Shown piece by piece: positions 35,001 through 43,577 of a stretch of DNA of 64,000 nucleotides. This DNA is from Propionispora sp. 2/2-37. Lineage in GTDB: Bacteria > Bacillota > Negativicutes > Propionisporales > Propionisporaceae. The notes under the pieces were generated by a model, which searched no databases, had not been told where the DNA came from, and saw only the letters and a program-made list of their open reading frames with translations. The DNA is taken from NCBI RefSeq assembly GCF_001298735.1, contig NZ_CYSP01000006.1, forward strand, positions 186,001-250,000, given 5' to 3'. Position numbers and translations under genes: made by a program. How positions within the stretch are numbered: the stretch's first letter is position 1; each line of letters begins with the position of its first letter.

Positions 35001-35591
35001 TTTGCTGCCATTGAAGAATATACCAGGATACAGGAACGATACGAATTTTTACAGAAACAGTCACAGGATTTGCAAGTGGCAAAAGAATATCTTGCTACAA
35101 TTATTGCCGATATTGATAAAACCATGTCCAAACAATTTAATACCGCATTCCGGCAGATCAATGAACATTTTGGCGAGACCTTCCAACGTCTGTTTGGCGG
35201 GGGAAAGGCTCATCTGGCTTTAATGGAGCCGGACAATCTTCTGGAAACAGGAATCGACATTTTTGTACAGCCGCCCGGGAAGAAACAGCAAAACCTTGCT
35301 CTTTTATCCGGGGGAGAACGGGCGCTCACGGTTATTGCCCTATTGTTTGCATTTTTAGCCTACCGGCCGGCACCATTCACTATGGTTGATGAAATTGATG
35401 CGCCGTTGGATGAGGCCAACTTGGGACGATTCAGCAGTTTTTTGAAGGATTATGCGCGTAATACTCAATTTATTGTGGTGACTCACCGTAAAGGAACCAT
35501 GGAAGCCGCTGATATTATTCATGGCGTTACGATGGAAGAATCCGGTGTATCACGTCTGGTATCAGTAAAATTTTCTGACGTGGCAGGGTGA
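32034..35591 (+). CDS. smc: Chromosome segregation ATPase SMC
   Basis: 1185 residues, normal length. N-terminal ATPase with Walker A GPNGSGKSN (31-39), long coiled coils (about 170-500 and 680-1010), hinge (about 510-680: GLCGAVAQIIHVPQQYITAV ... GGSLTGGSTQRRENSFLSRG), C-signature LLSGGERALTVIALLFAF, and Walker B FTMVDEIDAPLDEANL. It loads with ScpAB to compact and segregate the chromosome. TTG 32034 is chosen because MLLRKLEAYGFKSFADKTE aligns with the family start. Confidence 0.97.
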   Translation: MLLRKLEAYGFKSFADKTEVDFGPGITVVVGPNGSGKSNISDAIRWVLGEQNIRNLRGAKAEDIIFSGSTARRPLGVAEVSLVFDNTNGILPLDFNEVTITRRVFRSGESEYFINKAHCRLKDIHDLLADTGLGREAMPVIGQNKVDEILNSKPEERRMIFEDAAGITKYKNRKKEALRKLTDTEQNLVRLQDIIAEIETQLGPLAESAAKTTRYNELYSELTICRITVLVDKLTQAEKMVESATLQELTLQEEEVGLSAQLALGETEIERLTGQLASLDQAISSAEAIVQQNQTELERLDGKMALLDERINQGKLNDERIRQELLQITEQKQELEAKLLHTRTLLQEKEKQALILDTELVRKKAEYQNILDKIQRLETELEVGKEKTLDHLQELAGQRNQKSSIERDMARLLTYQSDFARELENYDIQSIQVKQQAEKNQTEVEEIKTRLDDWHTEAGQLNRERLELEETISRLMSQDKQNHSKLQEAVSRHKILINMQREFEGFGRGIKSILYAEAPWKAGLCGAVAQIIHVPQQYITAVETALGGALQHIVTQDETTAKQAIEFLKTQKLGRATFLPLSTIQPSRPRDYEIQAAKQTGGLGFAAEIVTCSDEYRKVVEFLLGRTVLAEDIDAALRIARECAFRIKMVTLDGQQVNPGGSLTGGSTQRRENSFLSRGNEIERLEQEIQKIRQALADTQAQLAAANAALEQNTGKVTAMREKRQACEVRLAELAVYADNLHGEQERLRLAMEALKTDMKSSDEEKKALGNRLIECTERITMLENRDFEHKQQVADWQQQLKQLHETRETMNNAVTDVKIAMTGLQQEINTLQITCSQAETDQELQHRKIHQLAEEVEAIRTQISDYTQELENIKAARADKARQRIEQTEVRAARQTDKLTVLAELQKQEKTVRDMRKQLNEVQGKLHEIQLMATKYKYEFEHCHKQLEEQGKMSLEEAKSVCRPGPAAEFAVKIQDLEQEITALGPVNFAAIEEYTRIQERYEFLQKQSQDLQVAKEYLATIIADIDKTMSKQFNTAFRQINEHFGETFQRLFGGGKAHLALMEPDNLLETGIDIFVQPPGKKQQNLALLSGGERALTVIALLFAFLAYRPAPFTMVDEIDAPLDEANLGRFSSFLKDYARNTQFIVVTHRKGTMEAADIIHGVTMEESGVSRLVSVKFSDVAG

Positions 35592-35637
35592 TCCGGAAAG
35601 ACAGTAAACAGAATACAAAACTAGGTGGAATGACATT

Positions 35638-36552
35638 ATGGGCTTTTTTGATAAATTGAAAGCAGGTTTGGAAAAAACCCGGAGGGGGTTTACCGGAAAA
35701 ATTGAACAGCTGGTTATTGGTTATGCCGATATTGATGACGAGCTTCTCGATGATCTGGAGGCGGTATTACTAACCAGTGATGTCGGTGTGAAAACGACTT
35801 CACAATTACTTGCCGATGTCCGTACCGGAATCAAAAGTAAACAAATTCAGTCGCCGGAGCAGTTAAAACCGTTCTTGCAGGAAAAAATAGGTGATATCTT
35901 GGCAGCCGGAGAAGTGGCGGAAGCCGCAGTGCAGCCACCACTGGTGATTATGGTTGTCGGCGTTAACGGTGTGGGAAAAACCACCACGATTGGCAAACTG
36001 GGCAATTATTACCGCGAACAGGGGAAATCGGTCATGCTGGCGGCGGGGGATACCTTTCGTGCCGCGGCTATTGAACAGCTGGAAATCTGGGGTGGGCGGA
36101 TTGGCGCCGATGTTATCAAACATACGGAAGGGTCAGATCCGGCAGCCGTAGCTTTCGACGCCGTACAATCAGCCAGGGCCAGAAAAATCGATGTGCTGAT
36201 TATTGATACGGCCGGACGATTGCACACCAAATCCAACCTGATGGAGGAGTTGAAAAAAATACACCGGGTCATTCAGCGGGAACTGCCGGGTGCACCGCAT
36301 CAAACCTTGCTGGTATTGGATGCTACAACCGGGCAAAATGCCGTGAATCAGGCCAAATTATTCAGCGAGGCGGCTGCTGTTTCAGGTTTGGTGCTGACCA
36401 AGCTGGATGGTACAGCCAAGGGCGGGGTCGTGATTGCCATTAAATCGGAACTTGCGGTTCCGGTTCGCTGGATTGGGATTGGTGAAGGGATAAATGATTT
36501 ACGCCCCTTTGATCCTGTTGATTTTGCTCAGGCTTTGTTTGCGGAATCGTGA
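35638..36552 (+). CDS. ftsY: Signal recognition particle receptor FtsY
   Basis: 304 residues, N and G domains only (no long acidic A region), the usual Gram-positive-type size. P-loop GVNGVGKTT (108-116), [34 protein letters not shown] (G3), [12 protein letters not shown] (G4) and [18 protein letters not shown]. Docks SRP-bound ribosomes at the membrane. Downstream of smc with AGGTGG upstream of ATG. Confidence 0.96.
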   Translation: MGFFDKLKAGLEKTRRGFTGKIEQLVIGYADIDDELLDDLEAVLLTSDVGVKTTSQLLADVRTGIKSKQIQSPEQLKPFLQEKIGDILAAGEVAEAAVQPPLVIMVVGVNGVGKTTTIGKLGNYYREQGKSVMLAAGDTFRAAAIEQLEIWGGRIGADVIKHTEGSDPAAVAFDAVQSARARKIDVLIIDTAGRLHTKSNLMEELKKIHRVIQRELPGAPHQTLLVLDATTGQNAVNQAKLFSEAAAVSGLVLTKLDGTAKGGVVIAIKSELAVPVRWIGIGEGINDLRPFDPVDFAQALFAES

Positions 36553-36616
36553 TAGGGATCTCTGTGGTTTATCATTCTGAAGAAAGATTGTTTATAGTGC
36601 TGACAAGGTTTTTTGC

Positions 36617-36645
36617 TTGACAATGATTTGTGGTATCTGTATACT
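36617..36645 (+). promoter_or_regulatory. Sigma-A promoter for ylxM-ffh
   Basis: TTGACA (36617) - 17 bp - TATACT (36640), about 30 bases before the ylxM start. Confidence 0.88.
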
Positions 36646-36677
36646 TATATAAGTAAGAAAATGCAGAGGGATTGAAC

Positions 36678-37037
36678 ATGCTTGATAAAGTGTTACGCAT
36701 CGGACTCTTGTTTGATTTCTATGGCGCTTTGTTAACTGAAAAGCAGCAGCAGTGTTTGGAAATGCATTATTTAAGCGATTTATCCCTGGGAGAAATAGCC
36801 GAACAGATGGGGGTAACCCGTCAGGCTGTGCATGATCTTTTAAGACGTGCTGAACAATTGCTGGATGAATATGAAGCTAAGTTAAAGCTCCTGGAGCGCT
36901 TTCTCCATGAACAGCAGGCCGTACGACAGGCCTATGAATTGTTAGACAGCCTGCCCGATGAAGTATATGGCCTGGGGCAAATTAGTGAGGCACGCAAGAT
37001 ATTACAGCTCCTGTTAGATTATAATAAGGAGGCATAG
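36678..37037 (+). CDS. ylxM: YlxM-family SRP-associated HTH protein
   Basis: 119 residues: LDKVLRIGLLFDFYGALLTE, then a sigma-70 region 4-like HTH (LSDLSLGEIAEQMGVTRQAV) and a charged helical tail. Family members sit directly before ffh and are thought to modulate SRP. The ATG at 36678 follows AGAGGGA; TTG 6 bases earlier is possible. It ends 1 base before ffh. Confidence 0.92.
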   Translation: MLDKVLRIGLLFDFYGALLTEKQQQCLEMHYLSDLSLGEIAEQMGVTRQAVHDLLRRAEQLLDEYEAKLKLLERFLHEQQAVRQAYELLDSLPDEVYGLGQISEARKILQLLLDYNKEA

Positions 37038-37038
37038 C

Positions 37039-38388
37039 ATGGTTTTTGAAGGGTTAGCCGATAAATTACAGCAAACTTTTAAAAAACTGCGCGGACGGGG
37101 AAAGTTAACGGAGACTGATGTTAACGAAGCTATGCGCGAAGTGCGTATGGCCTTGCTCGAGGCTGACGTAAATTTTAAAGTAGTTAAAGATTTCATTGCG
37201 AAAATTAAAGAACGGGCCGTGGGGCAGGAAGTCATGGAAAGCCTTACGCCGGTTCAATATGTGATAAAGATTGTTAATGACGAGTTAACTGAACTGATGG
37301 GTGGGACCCAAAGCCGTATCGCTATTTCTTCCCGTCCGCCGACCATTGTTATGCTGGTCGGACTGCAGGGAGCTGGTAAGACGACAACGGCAGGAAAGCT
37401 GGCTAACTTACTGGCAAAAAAACAAAGTAAACGTCCGTTATTAGTAGCTGCCGATATTTATCGTCCGGCGGCAATCAAACAATTGCAGGTGCTGGGTGAA
37501 CAATTAGAAATATCGGTGTATGCAGCAGAACCCAATACCAGTCCGGTGGATATTGCCAGGCAATCAGTGGAGTATGCATTGTCCCATACACGGGATATCG
37601 TAATTATTGATACGGCTGGGCGGCTTCATATTAATGAAGAACTGATGCAGGAACTGAAAAACATCAAACAGGCGGTTAAACCGCATGAAATATTACTGGT
37701 TGTTGATGCCATGACCGGCCAGGATGCGGTTACCGTGGCGGAGTCATTTAACAACGAACTGGGTGTCGATGGTGTTATTTTAACCAAGCTGGACGGCGAT
37801 GCTCGTGGTGGGGCTGCCTTGTCGGTCAAGGCTGTTACCGGGTGTCCGATTAAATTTGCCGGCATGGGTGAAAAACTGGATGCGCTGGAGCCTTTTCATC
37901 CTGATCGTATGGCTTCTCGTATTCTGGGTATGGGCGATGTGATGAGCCTGATTGAAAAGGCTCAGAGTGCCATTGACCTGGAGCAAGCCAAAGCGATGGA
38001 GAAGAAACTGCGTAAAGAAGACTTTACGCTGGATGATTTTTTGGATCAGCTACAGCAGGTTCGTAAACTTGGTTCGTTTGAACAAATTTTGAGCATGCTG
38101 CCTGGCATGGGAAATTTAAAAAAAATGCAGGGCTTGGATTTTGATGAAAAAGAAATAAAACATGTTGAAGCCATTATCCGTTCGATGACCAAGAAGGAAC
38201 GCCGATCACCAGATATCATTAATGGCAGCCGCCGTAAACGGATTGCAATGGGAAGCGGTACACGGGTGCAGGATGTCAACAGGCTGTTGAAACAATTTGC
38301 GGAAGCCAGAAAAATGATGAAGCGGTTTCAGGAAATGCAAAAGGGCGGCAAAAAAGGGCTGGGATTTAAACTGCCGTTTATGCGTTAA
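37039..38388 (+). CDS. ffh: Signal recognition particle protein Ffh
   Basis: 449 residues. N domain, G domain with P-loop GLQGAGKTT (108-116), [31 protein letters not shown] and LTKLDGDARGGAALS, then the methionine-rich M domain (about 325-449: FEQILSMLPGMGNLKKMQGL, SRRKRIAMGSGTRVQDVNRL, ARKMMKRFQEMQKGG) that binds signal peptides and the SRP RNA. Confidence 0.97.
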   Translation: MVFEGLADKLQQTFKKLRGRGKLTETDVNEAMREVRMALLEADVNFKVVKDFIAKIKERAVGQEVMESLTPVQYVIKIVNDELTELMGGTQSRIAISSRPPTIVMLVGLQGAGKTTTAGKLANLLAKKQSKRPLLVAADIYRPAAIKQLQVLGEQLEISVYAAEPNTSPVDIARQSVEYALSHTRDIVIIDTAGRLHINEELMQELKNIKQAVKPHEILLVVDAMTGQDAVTVAESFNNELGVDGVILTKLDGDARGGAALSVKAVTGCPIKFAGMGEKLDALEPFHPDRMASRILGMGDVMSLIEKAQSAIDLEQAKAMEKKLRKEDFTLDDFLDQLQQVRKLGSFEQILSMLPGMGNLKKMQGLDFDEKEIKHVEAIIRSMTKKERRSPDIINGSRRKRIAMGSGTRVQDVNRLLKQFAEARKMMKRFQEMQKGGKKGLGFKLPFMR

Positions 38389-38434
38389 GGCAGGTTGATA
38401 TTTTGGTATATTCTATAAAGGAGGTGATTGATGT

Positions 38435-38716
38435 ATGGCAGTGAAGATCCGTCTTAAACGTATGGGAGCTAAAAAGAGCCCGTTTTATCGTGTCGTTGTA
38501 GCTGATTCCCGTTCGCCGCGCGATGGCCGTTCTATTGAAACTCTTGGCCATTATGATTCCACGGTTGAACCGGCAGTGATTAAACTTGATGAAGAAAAGG
38601 CAATTGACTGGCTGCAAAAAGGTGCGCAACCTACTGACACAGTAAAAACTTTATTCAAACAAGTTGGCATTATGAAAAAATGGGATGAAATAAAGCGTGC
38701 TAAGAAAGAAGCGTGA
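38435..38716 (+). CDS. rpsP: 30S ribosomal protein S16
   Basis: 93 residues: [40 protein letters not shown]. Strong AAGGAGGTG site. Head of the rpsP-khpA-ylqD-rimM-trmD group as in B. subtilis. Confidence 0.97.
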   Translation: MAVKIRLKRMGAKKSPFYRVVVADSRSPRDGRSIETLGHYDSTVEPAVIKLDEEKAIDWLQKGAQPTDTVKTLFKQVGIMKKWDEIKRAKKEA

Positions 38717-38721
38717 TAACT

Positions 38722-38949
38722 ATGAAAGACCTGATAGAAGTTATCGCCAAAGCCTTAGTGAAAAATCCGGAACAGGTGGATGTGACGGAACTAGCTGAAG
38801 CTAACGGCACTGTTTATGAATTGCGCGTAGCCCCGGAAGACATGGGAAAGATAATTGGTAAACAAGGACGTATAGCCAAGGCGTTACGGACCGTTGTAAA
38901 AGCTGCTGCCACCCGCGAAAATAAAAAAGTAACGGTGGACATTGTTTAG
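38722..38949 (+). CDS. khpA: KH-domain RNA-binding protein KhpA
   Basis: 75 residues. MKDLIEVIAKALVKNPEQVD leads into one KH domain with the GxxG loop in KIIGKQGRIAKALRTVV. It partners with KhpB in post-transcriptional control of envelope genes in other Bacillota. ATG at 38722 matches family starts; GTG 38713, overlapping rpsP's stop, is an alternative. Confidence 0.94.
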   Translation: MKDLIEVIAKALVKNPEQVDVTELAEANGTVYELRVAPEDMGKIIGKQGRIAKALRTVVKAAATRENKKVTVDIV

Positions 38950-38969
38950 AATTTTAAAATTCAGTTTTT

Positions 38970-39016
38970 GTAAAAGGTTCAGATGTCAATTTAAGTTTGG
39001 CAGATGAGCCTTTTAC
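38970..39016 (+). other. Hairpin between khpA and ylqD
   Basis: GTAAAAGGTTC / GAGCCTTTTAC (11 bp with one G-U), 25-base loop, no T tail: probable intra-operon processing or stability element. Confidence 0.6.
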
Positions 39017-39045
39017 AATAAACTCAGAAAAGGTGGACTAACAAG

Positions 39046-39453
39046 ATGGAAAACATGAGCTTGAAATGTCCTGTGACAATTAAGGCAAAAGTTACTGAAA
39101 CGCTGAAGAAACAGTTGGCAGCAGAAATACAAGATAATATTAAAAAAGCGGACATGGAACTGCAGCAGATCGAATTTCACGCGAAACGGGTTATGACCGA
39201 GCAGGCAAAACATGATGTTCAAGGTTTGAATGCTATTCGCCAGCAAATTGATGCCGAAAAGCAAAAACGCTTGGAATTTAAAAATCATATGCTGGAAAGA
39301 CTGAAAGAAACGGCACAACTGGAACTTGGGGCTGAAATCGTGCAGGGCAATTTGGAACGCATTGTTACGGTACAGGTTGGCGATGATTTGCACAAAATCA
39401 TGGGGACCGAAATTCTTTTGGAAGACGGAAAGATTATTGCTTTTCGCAGCTAG
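39046..39453 (+). CDS. ylqD: YlqD-family protein
   Basis: 135 residues. N-terminal strand LKCPVTIKAKVTETLKKQLA, a central coiled coil rich in Q/E/K (about 30-95), and a C-terminal beta part (QGNLERIVTVQVGDDLHKIM ... EILLEDGKIIAF). Conserved between khpA and rimM in Bacillota; molecular role not known. Good AAAGGTGG site. Confidence 0.9.
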   Translation: MENMSLKCPVTIKAKVTETLKKQLAAEIQDNIKKADMELQQIEFHAKRVMTEQAKHDVQGLNAIRQQIDAEKQKRLEFKNHMLERLKETAQLELGAEIVQGNLERIVTVQVGDDLHKIMGTEILLEDGKIIAFRS

Positions 39454-39465
39454 GGAAGATGATCG

Positions 39466-39969
39466 ATGAGTGAAAAATTGATTTCAATAGGTAAAATCGT
39501 TGCCCCGCACGGTGTGCGGGGTGACGTGCGTGTACTGCCGCTGACTGATTTTCCTGATCGCTTTGAAAAACTGGCTAAAGTCAGGCTGGATGATGGTCGC
39601 TGCTTTTCTGTCACCGGCATGAAATATCATAAGAAATTTATTTTGCTCAAATTCCGCGGCATTGAAAGCATGAATGATGCCGAACCGCTGCGGGGAAAAT
39701 TGATACAAGTAACTACGGATGAACTGGTTGTTCTTCCGGAAGGACACTATTACCATTTTCAGATTATTGGTTTAAGGGTATATAATGAAGCGGCGGAGTA
39801 CCTGGGAGATGTTACCGATATCCTGGAGACGGGCAGTAATGATGTGTATGTAGCCGAACAAAAGGGCCAACGTCCTATATTAATTCCGGCACTAAAAAAG
39901 GTAGTCAGGGAAATTGACATTCCGGGTGGAAAAATGATTGTAAGATTGCCGGAATGGGAAACGGAGTAA
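39466..39969 (+). CDS. rimM: 16S rRNA processing protein RimM
   Basis: 167 residues: SIGKIVAPHGVRGDVRVLPL (start of the RimM N domain), GIESMNDAEPLRGKLI, then the PRC-barrel domain (about 95-165: YYHFQIIGLRVYNEAAEYLG, NDVYVAEQ, PGGKMIVRLPEW). Aids 30S head maturation with S19. Stops 3 bases before trmD. Confidence 0.95.
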   Translation: MSEKLISIGKIVAPHGVRGDVRVLPLTDFPDRFEKLAKVRLDDGRCFSVTGMKYHKKFILLKFRGIESMNDAEPLRGKLIQVTTDELVVLPEGHYYHFQIIGLRVYNEAAEYLGDVTDILETGSNDVYVAEQKGQRPILIPALKKVVREIDIPGGKMIVRLPEWETE

Positions 39970-39972
39970 ATC

Positions 39973-40719
39973 ATGCAGATTGATATTGTTTCTTTATTTC
40001 CTGATATGTTTACCGGTCCGTTTGGCCATAGTATCATAAAAAGAGCGCAGGATGCCGGATTGTTGTCTATTGGAGTGACAAATCCCAGGCAATTTGCTTT
40101 CGATAAACACCAAATTGTTGATGACTATCCTTTTGGTGGGGGAGCAGGAATGGTTATGAAACCTGAGCCGATTTTTCTTGCAGTAGAAGATATTCTTTCC
40201 CGGCAGGAAAAAGATAGTCGCCGTATTATTTTGTTCTGCCCCGGGGGAACGGTTTTTACGCAGGAAAAAGCCAAGGAATTGGCAAGGTATGACCAGCTCA
40301 TTTTTATCTGTGGTCACTATGAAGGGTTTGATGAACGAGTGCGGCAATATCTGGCTGACGAAGTTATCTCTATCGGAGACTATGTTTTGACCGGTGGAGA
40401 ATTGCCGGCAATGGTGGTTGTGGATGCCGTGGCAAGAATGTTGCCCGGTGTTTTGGGGGCTAGTGAGGGGGCAGAACAGGATTCTTTTTACAGCGGTCTT
40501 CTGGAACATCCGCAATATACCAGGCCAAGGGAATTTCGCGGCTGGCAGGTCCCGGAAGTTTTGATATCCGGTGATCATGCCAAAATAGCAAGATGGCGGC
40601 GTAAAGAGTCTTTAAAGAATACCTGGGAGCGCCGGCCGGAACTGCTGAAACATTTTCCCCTAACTGCGGAAGATAAAATTCTGTTGGAGGAGATCCGGCA
40701 AGAGCGTTCGGGAGGCTAA
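39973..40719 (+). CDS. trmD: tRNA (guanine-37-N1)-methyltransferase
   Basis: 248 residues, SPOUT trefoil-knot enzyme. [56 protein letters not shown], and the knot [20 protein letters not shown] then RLLPGVLG-type ([19 protein letters not shown]). Prevents +1 frameshifting by m1G37. Confidence 0.97.
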   Translation: MQIDIVSLFPDMFTGPFGHSIIKRAQDAGLLSIGVTNPRQFAFDKHQIVDDYPFGGGAGMVMKPEPIFLAVEDILSRQEKDSRRIILFCPGGTVFTQEKAKELARYDQLIFICGHYEGFDERVRQYLADEVISIGDYVLTGGELPAMVVVDAVARMLPGVLGASEGAEQDSFYSGLLEHPQYTRPREFRGWQVPEVLISGDHAKIARWRRKESLKNTWERRPELLKHFPLTAEDKILLEEIRQERSGG

Positions 40720-40720
40720 A

Positions 40721-41293
40721 ATGGCAGCTGTTTATTTTGGGCTAGTTCATTATCCTATTTATAACAAAAATGGTGATGTTATCACAACGGCAATTACAAA
40801 TTTTGATGTACACGATATCGCACGTACGGCCCGTACTTATAACATAAAGCGTTATTTTATTATCCATCCGATACAGAGTCAGGTTGCCATGGTAAAAGAT
40901 ATCATCAATTATTGGCAAACCGGGTATGGTAGTCAGTATAACCCGGATCGTTGCGAGGCTTTTCAGATTTTGACAACCATACCTTCCATAGATGAGGCTG
41001 TTCACGTCATCACCGACAGCGAAGGCGTGGCTCCGTTGATCGTTACTACGGATGCGCGGCAGTTTTCAAACATGATATCCTATCAAGGTCTAAGAAATTT
41101 GATCAACCGGGATGAGCGGCCCTGTTTATTATTGTTTGGTACCGGCTGGGGAATGGAAAAATCGGTTATGGAAAAGTTTGATTATATTCTAGAGCCGATT
41201 TATGGGCCAGGCGATTATAACCATCTGCCGGTCCGGGCGGCGGCAGCCATTATTTTAGACCGGTTATTAGGTGAGGCCTGGTGGGCTTCATAA
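40721..41293 (+). CDS. SPOUT-type RNA methyltransferase (TM1570-like)
   Basis: 190 residues: VYFGLVHYPIYNKNGDVITT, DVHDIARTARTYNIKRYFII, then PCLLLFGTGWGMEKSVMEKF and EPIYGPGDYNHLPVRAAAAI, a knot-like C-terminus of the SPOUT superfamily. Found next to trmD in several Bacillota; the RNA target has not been settled to my knowledge. Starts right after the trmD stop with GGAGG. Confidence 0.85.
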   Translation: MAAVYFGLVHYPIYNKNGDVITTAITNFDVHDIARTARTYNIKRYFIIHPIQSQVAMVKDIINYWQTGYGSQYNPDRCEAFQILTTIPSIDEAVHVITDSEGVAPLIVTTDARQFSNMISYQGLRNLINRDERPCLLLFGTGWGMEKSVMEKFDYILEPIYGPGDYNHLPVRAAAAIILDRLLGEAWWAS

Positions 41294-41343
41294 CGGGGGT
41301 GCTTGCTGCGGTTATAATCCATACCGGCTGTTAATAATATTAC

Positions 41344-41372
41344 TTGAATCTCTATAAAGAATATGATATAAT
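41344..41372 (+). promoter_or_regulatory. rplS promoter
   Basis: TTGAAT (41344) - 17 bp - TATAAT (41367), in the gap between the methylase and rplS. Confidence 0.88.
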
Positions 41373-41378
41373 TGCTCA

Positions 41379-41442
41379 CGTGTAAAACGGGCGGTCCTCT
41401 GCCATAAGCGGTACGAACGTCTAGTATAAGGGGGACATAAAA
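41379..41442 (+). promoter_or_regulatory. Candidate L19 leader RNA
   Basis: The rplS 5' UTR has GGGCGGTCCTCTGCC followed by GCGGTACGAACG and AGGGGGAC before ATG. L19 leaders in Bacillota carry a comparable G/C-rich stem and a pairing near the binding site for autoregulation. I recognise the placement and general form but have not verified the fold. Confidence 0.45.
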
Positions 41443-41784
41443 ATGAATATTATTCAGGCTTTAGAACAAGAGCAACTTCGTAAGGACATTCCTGCTTTCA
41501 AGCCGGGGGATACAGTGCGGGCTCACGTAAAGGTTGTCGAGGGTAATCGCGAACGTATTCAGGTTTTTGAAGGTGTTGTAATTGCACGACAGGGCGGCGG
41601 TATCCGCGAGACGTTTACGGTAAGACGTATGTCTTACGGCGTCGGCGTAGAACGTACTTTTCCGGTACATTCTCCTCGTCTGGAAAAAATTGAAGTCGTG
41701 CGCAGAGGGATTGTGCGCCGGGCAAAACTTTATTATTTGCGTAATCTTACCGGTAAGGCTGCCCGTATTAAAGAAAGACGCTAA
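41443..41784 (+). CDS. rplS: 50S ribosomal protein L19
   Basis: 113 residues: [57 protein letters not shown] and [20 protein letters not shown]. Normal length; own promoter and terminator. Confidence 0.97.
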   Translation: MNIIQALEQEQLRKDIPAFKPGDTVRAHVKVVEGNRERIQVFEGVVIARQGGGIRETFTVRRMSYGVGVERTFPVHSPRLEKIEVVRRGIVRRAKLYYLRNLTGKAARIKERR

Positions 41785-41792
41785 TGGTAAGC

Positions 41793-41817
41793 AGGGACTG
41801 ATGACAGTCCCTTTTCT
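41793..41817 (+). terminator. rplS terminator
   Basis: AGGGACTG / CAGTCCCT perfect 8-bp stem, loop ATGA, TTT tail. Confidence 0.88.
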
Positions 41818-41884
41818 CACTTTCTGATGGAGGCGGTTTACGCCTTGTATGATATAAACTGTTGTTATCCGGCAGGAGGAAAGC

Positions 41885-42415
41885 ATGTTGAGTAATACGA
41901 CATTTCGAAAAGAAGTAAAAGACTGGGTAATCTCGATACTGATTGCCGTTGTACTGGCGTTTTTTATTCGGTATTTCATTGTTGAATTGTATATGGTTGA
42001 GGGGCCTTCCATGCGGCCTACGCTGGTAAATGGTGAGCGCCTGGTTGTCAATAAGTTTATCTATCGGTTTAAATTACCGGAACGTGGTGAAATTTTGGTA
42101 TTTCGCTACCCGGAGGATCCCAGTCGTGATTTTATTAAACGAGTAATCGGTGTTGCCGGAGATACAATTGAAATAAAGGACGGACGCGTGTTCCGCAACG
42201 GACAATTATTAAATGAGCCGTATATTTTAGAAAAAACCAATGGATCGTATCCATTAGCCACTATACCGGAAGGGACGGTTTTCGTTATGGGCGACAACCG
42301 CAATAATTCTGAGGATAGCCGTTTTAGCGATGTAGGCTTTGTACCTTTGGAGCTTATTAAGGGAAAGGCCGTTATGGTCTTTTGGCCGTTCGCTCAATTG
42401 AAAACTCTTCCTTAG
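41885..42415 (+). CDS. lepB: Signal peptidase I
   Basis: 176 residues. One N-terminal membrane helix (about 14-32: WVISILIAVVLAFFIRYFIV), catalytic Ser42 in EGPSMRPTLVNGERLVVNKF, catalytic Lys85 in RDFIKRVIGVAGDTIEI, and box E VMGDNRNNSEDSR. Removes signal peptides outside the membrane. The site is lepB-rbgA-rnhB, as in B. subtilis relatives. Confidence 0.95.
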   Translation: MLSNTTFRKEVKDWVISILIAVVLAFFIRYFIVELYMVEGPSMRPTLVNGERLVVNKFIYRFKLPERGEILVFRYPEDPSRDFIKRVIGVAGDTIEIKDGRVFRNGQLLNEPYILEKTNGSYPLATIPEGTVFVMGDNRNNSEDSRFSDVGFVPLELIKGKAVMVFWPFAQLKTLP

Positions 42416-42444
42416 AAAGATAGGCTATGCAGGGAAAACGGTAA

Positions 42445-42526
42445 GCCGTTCGAGACTGGGATAGTTTGCATCGGGTTATTTTTCCGTACCGATGGCGATA
42501 CTAAACTATGTTGGCAACGGCTTTTT
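42445..42526 (+). terminator. Large terminator hairpin after lepB
   Basis: Outer GCCGTT / AACGGC, inner ATAGTTTGCATCGG pairing with CGATGGCGATACTAAACTAT (with small bulges), followed by T5. Unusually long (about 77 bases). Confidence 0.7.
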
Positions 42527-42567
42527 GAATTTAAATTGATATCGAGCATGATTGGGATGAATGGCAT

Positions 42568-43443
42568 ATGGATAATATACATATTAATTGGTTTCCAGGG
42601 CATATGGCCAAAGCTCAGCGGATGATCCGTGAGCATTTGAAATTAGTGGATGTAGTCATCGAATTATTAGACGCCCGTATTCCGGTAAGCAGTGCCAATC
42701 CGGTAATTAAGGAGATTATTGAAAACAAGCCGCGCATTGTGGCTTTAAATAAGGCGGATTTGGCTGAAGCGGAATGGAACGAATATTGGAGCGGAGTTTT
42801 CCGTGACCAGGGATTACAGGTGGTTGCGCTGGAGGCTATAACAGGCAAAGGGACCAAGGCATTAATTGGTAAGGTGGAACAAGCTGCCAGTGATACGATT
42901 ACCAGGCTTGCCGCTAAGGGAATCCGGCCGCGTGCGGTGCGGGCGATGATTTTAGGCATACCTAATGTGGGCAAATCTTCGCTGATCAATCGTTTGCTGG
43001 GAGCGGCTACCGTTCGTACTGCGGATAAACCTGGTGTCACCCGGGGTAAGCAGTGGATAAAGATATCTAAAAATCTGGAGCTTTTAGATACCCCGGGCGT
43101 TCTCTGGCCCAAAATCGAAGACTCTGAGGTTGCTTTGAAATTGGCGATTACAGGCGCTATTAATGACGAGGTGTATGATTTAGAACAAGTAATGTCTAAA
43201 TTTTTATGCCTGTTGCGGGAGCATTACAGTGAAAGGATCGTAGAGCGCTATAAGCTGAATGAGCCGTTGCCCGAAGAGAATGAGGAATTGCTTGGATTAA
43301 TTGGCGCTAAGCGTGGTTGCCTGCGTGCTGGTGGTATTGTCGATTACGATAAGGCCAGAAAAATTATTCTCAATGAATTCCGCGGTGGGAAATTAGGGCG
43401 TTTTACGTTGGACCGCGGAATAGAAAACAGCAGTAAAACGTAA
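42568..43443 (+). CDS. rbgA: Ribosome biogenesis GTPase RbgA (YlqF)
   Basis: 291 residues. Circularly permuted GTPase: IHINWFPGHMAKAQRMIREH, DVVIELLDARIPVSSANPV, G4 NKAD (about 66-69) before G1 GIPNVGKSSLINRLLG (about 130-145) and G3 LLDTPGVLWPKIED. C-terminal ANTAR-like helical RNA-binding part ends with KIILNEFRGGKLGRFTL. Needed for late 50S assembly. Confidence 0.95.
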   Translation: MDNIHINWFPGHMAKAQRMIREHLKLVDVVIELLDARIPVSSANPVIKEIIENKPRIVALNKADLAEAEWNEYWSGVFRDQGLQVVALEAITGKGTKALIGKVEQAASDTITRLAAKGIRPRAVRAMILGIPNVGKSSLINRLLGAATVRTADKPGVTRGKQWIKISKNLELLDTPGVLWPKIEDSEVALKLAITGAINDEVYDLEQVMSKFLCLLREHYSERIVERYKLNEPLPEENEELLGLIGAKRGCLRAGGIVDYDKARKIILNEFRGGKLGRFTLDRGIENSSKT

Positions 43444-43457
43444 TTAAAGTTTTAGAT

Positions 43458-43503
43458 ACAAAAAGCGAAGGCCGGATGACTTCCGGAACCTTTGCTTTTT
43501 TGT
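43458..43503 (+). terminator. rbgA terminator
   Basis: AAAAGCGAAGGCCGGA / TTCCGGAACCTTTGCTTTT with mismatches, loop TGAC, T6 tail. Confidence 0.85.
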
Positions 43504-43577
43504 TGTTATTTTGAAAGGATTTCCCGGCAGAATCAAGAATATAGCACAAATAAATATATTTATAGGCGGGGATTGAT

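Noticed and set aside
41379-41442. A metabolite riboswitch before rplS
   Set aside because: Short leader with ribosomal-protein-leader placement; no aptamer of a known class is visible.
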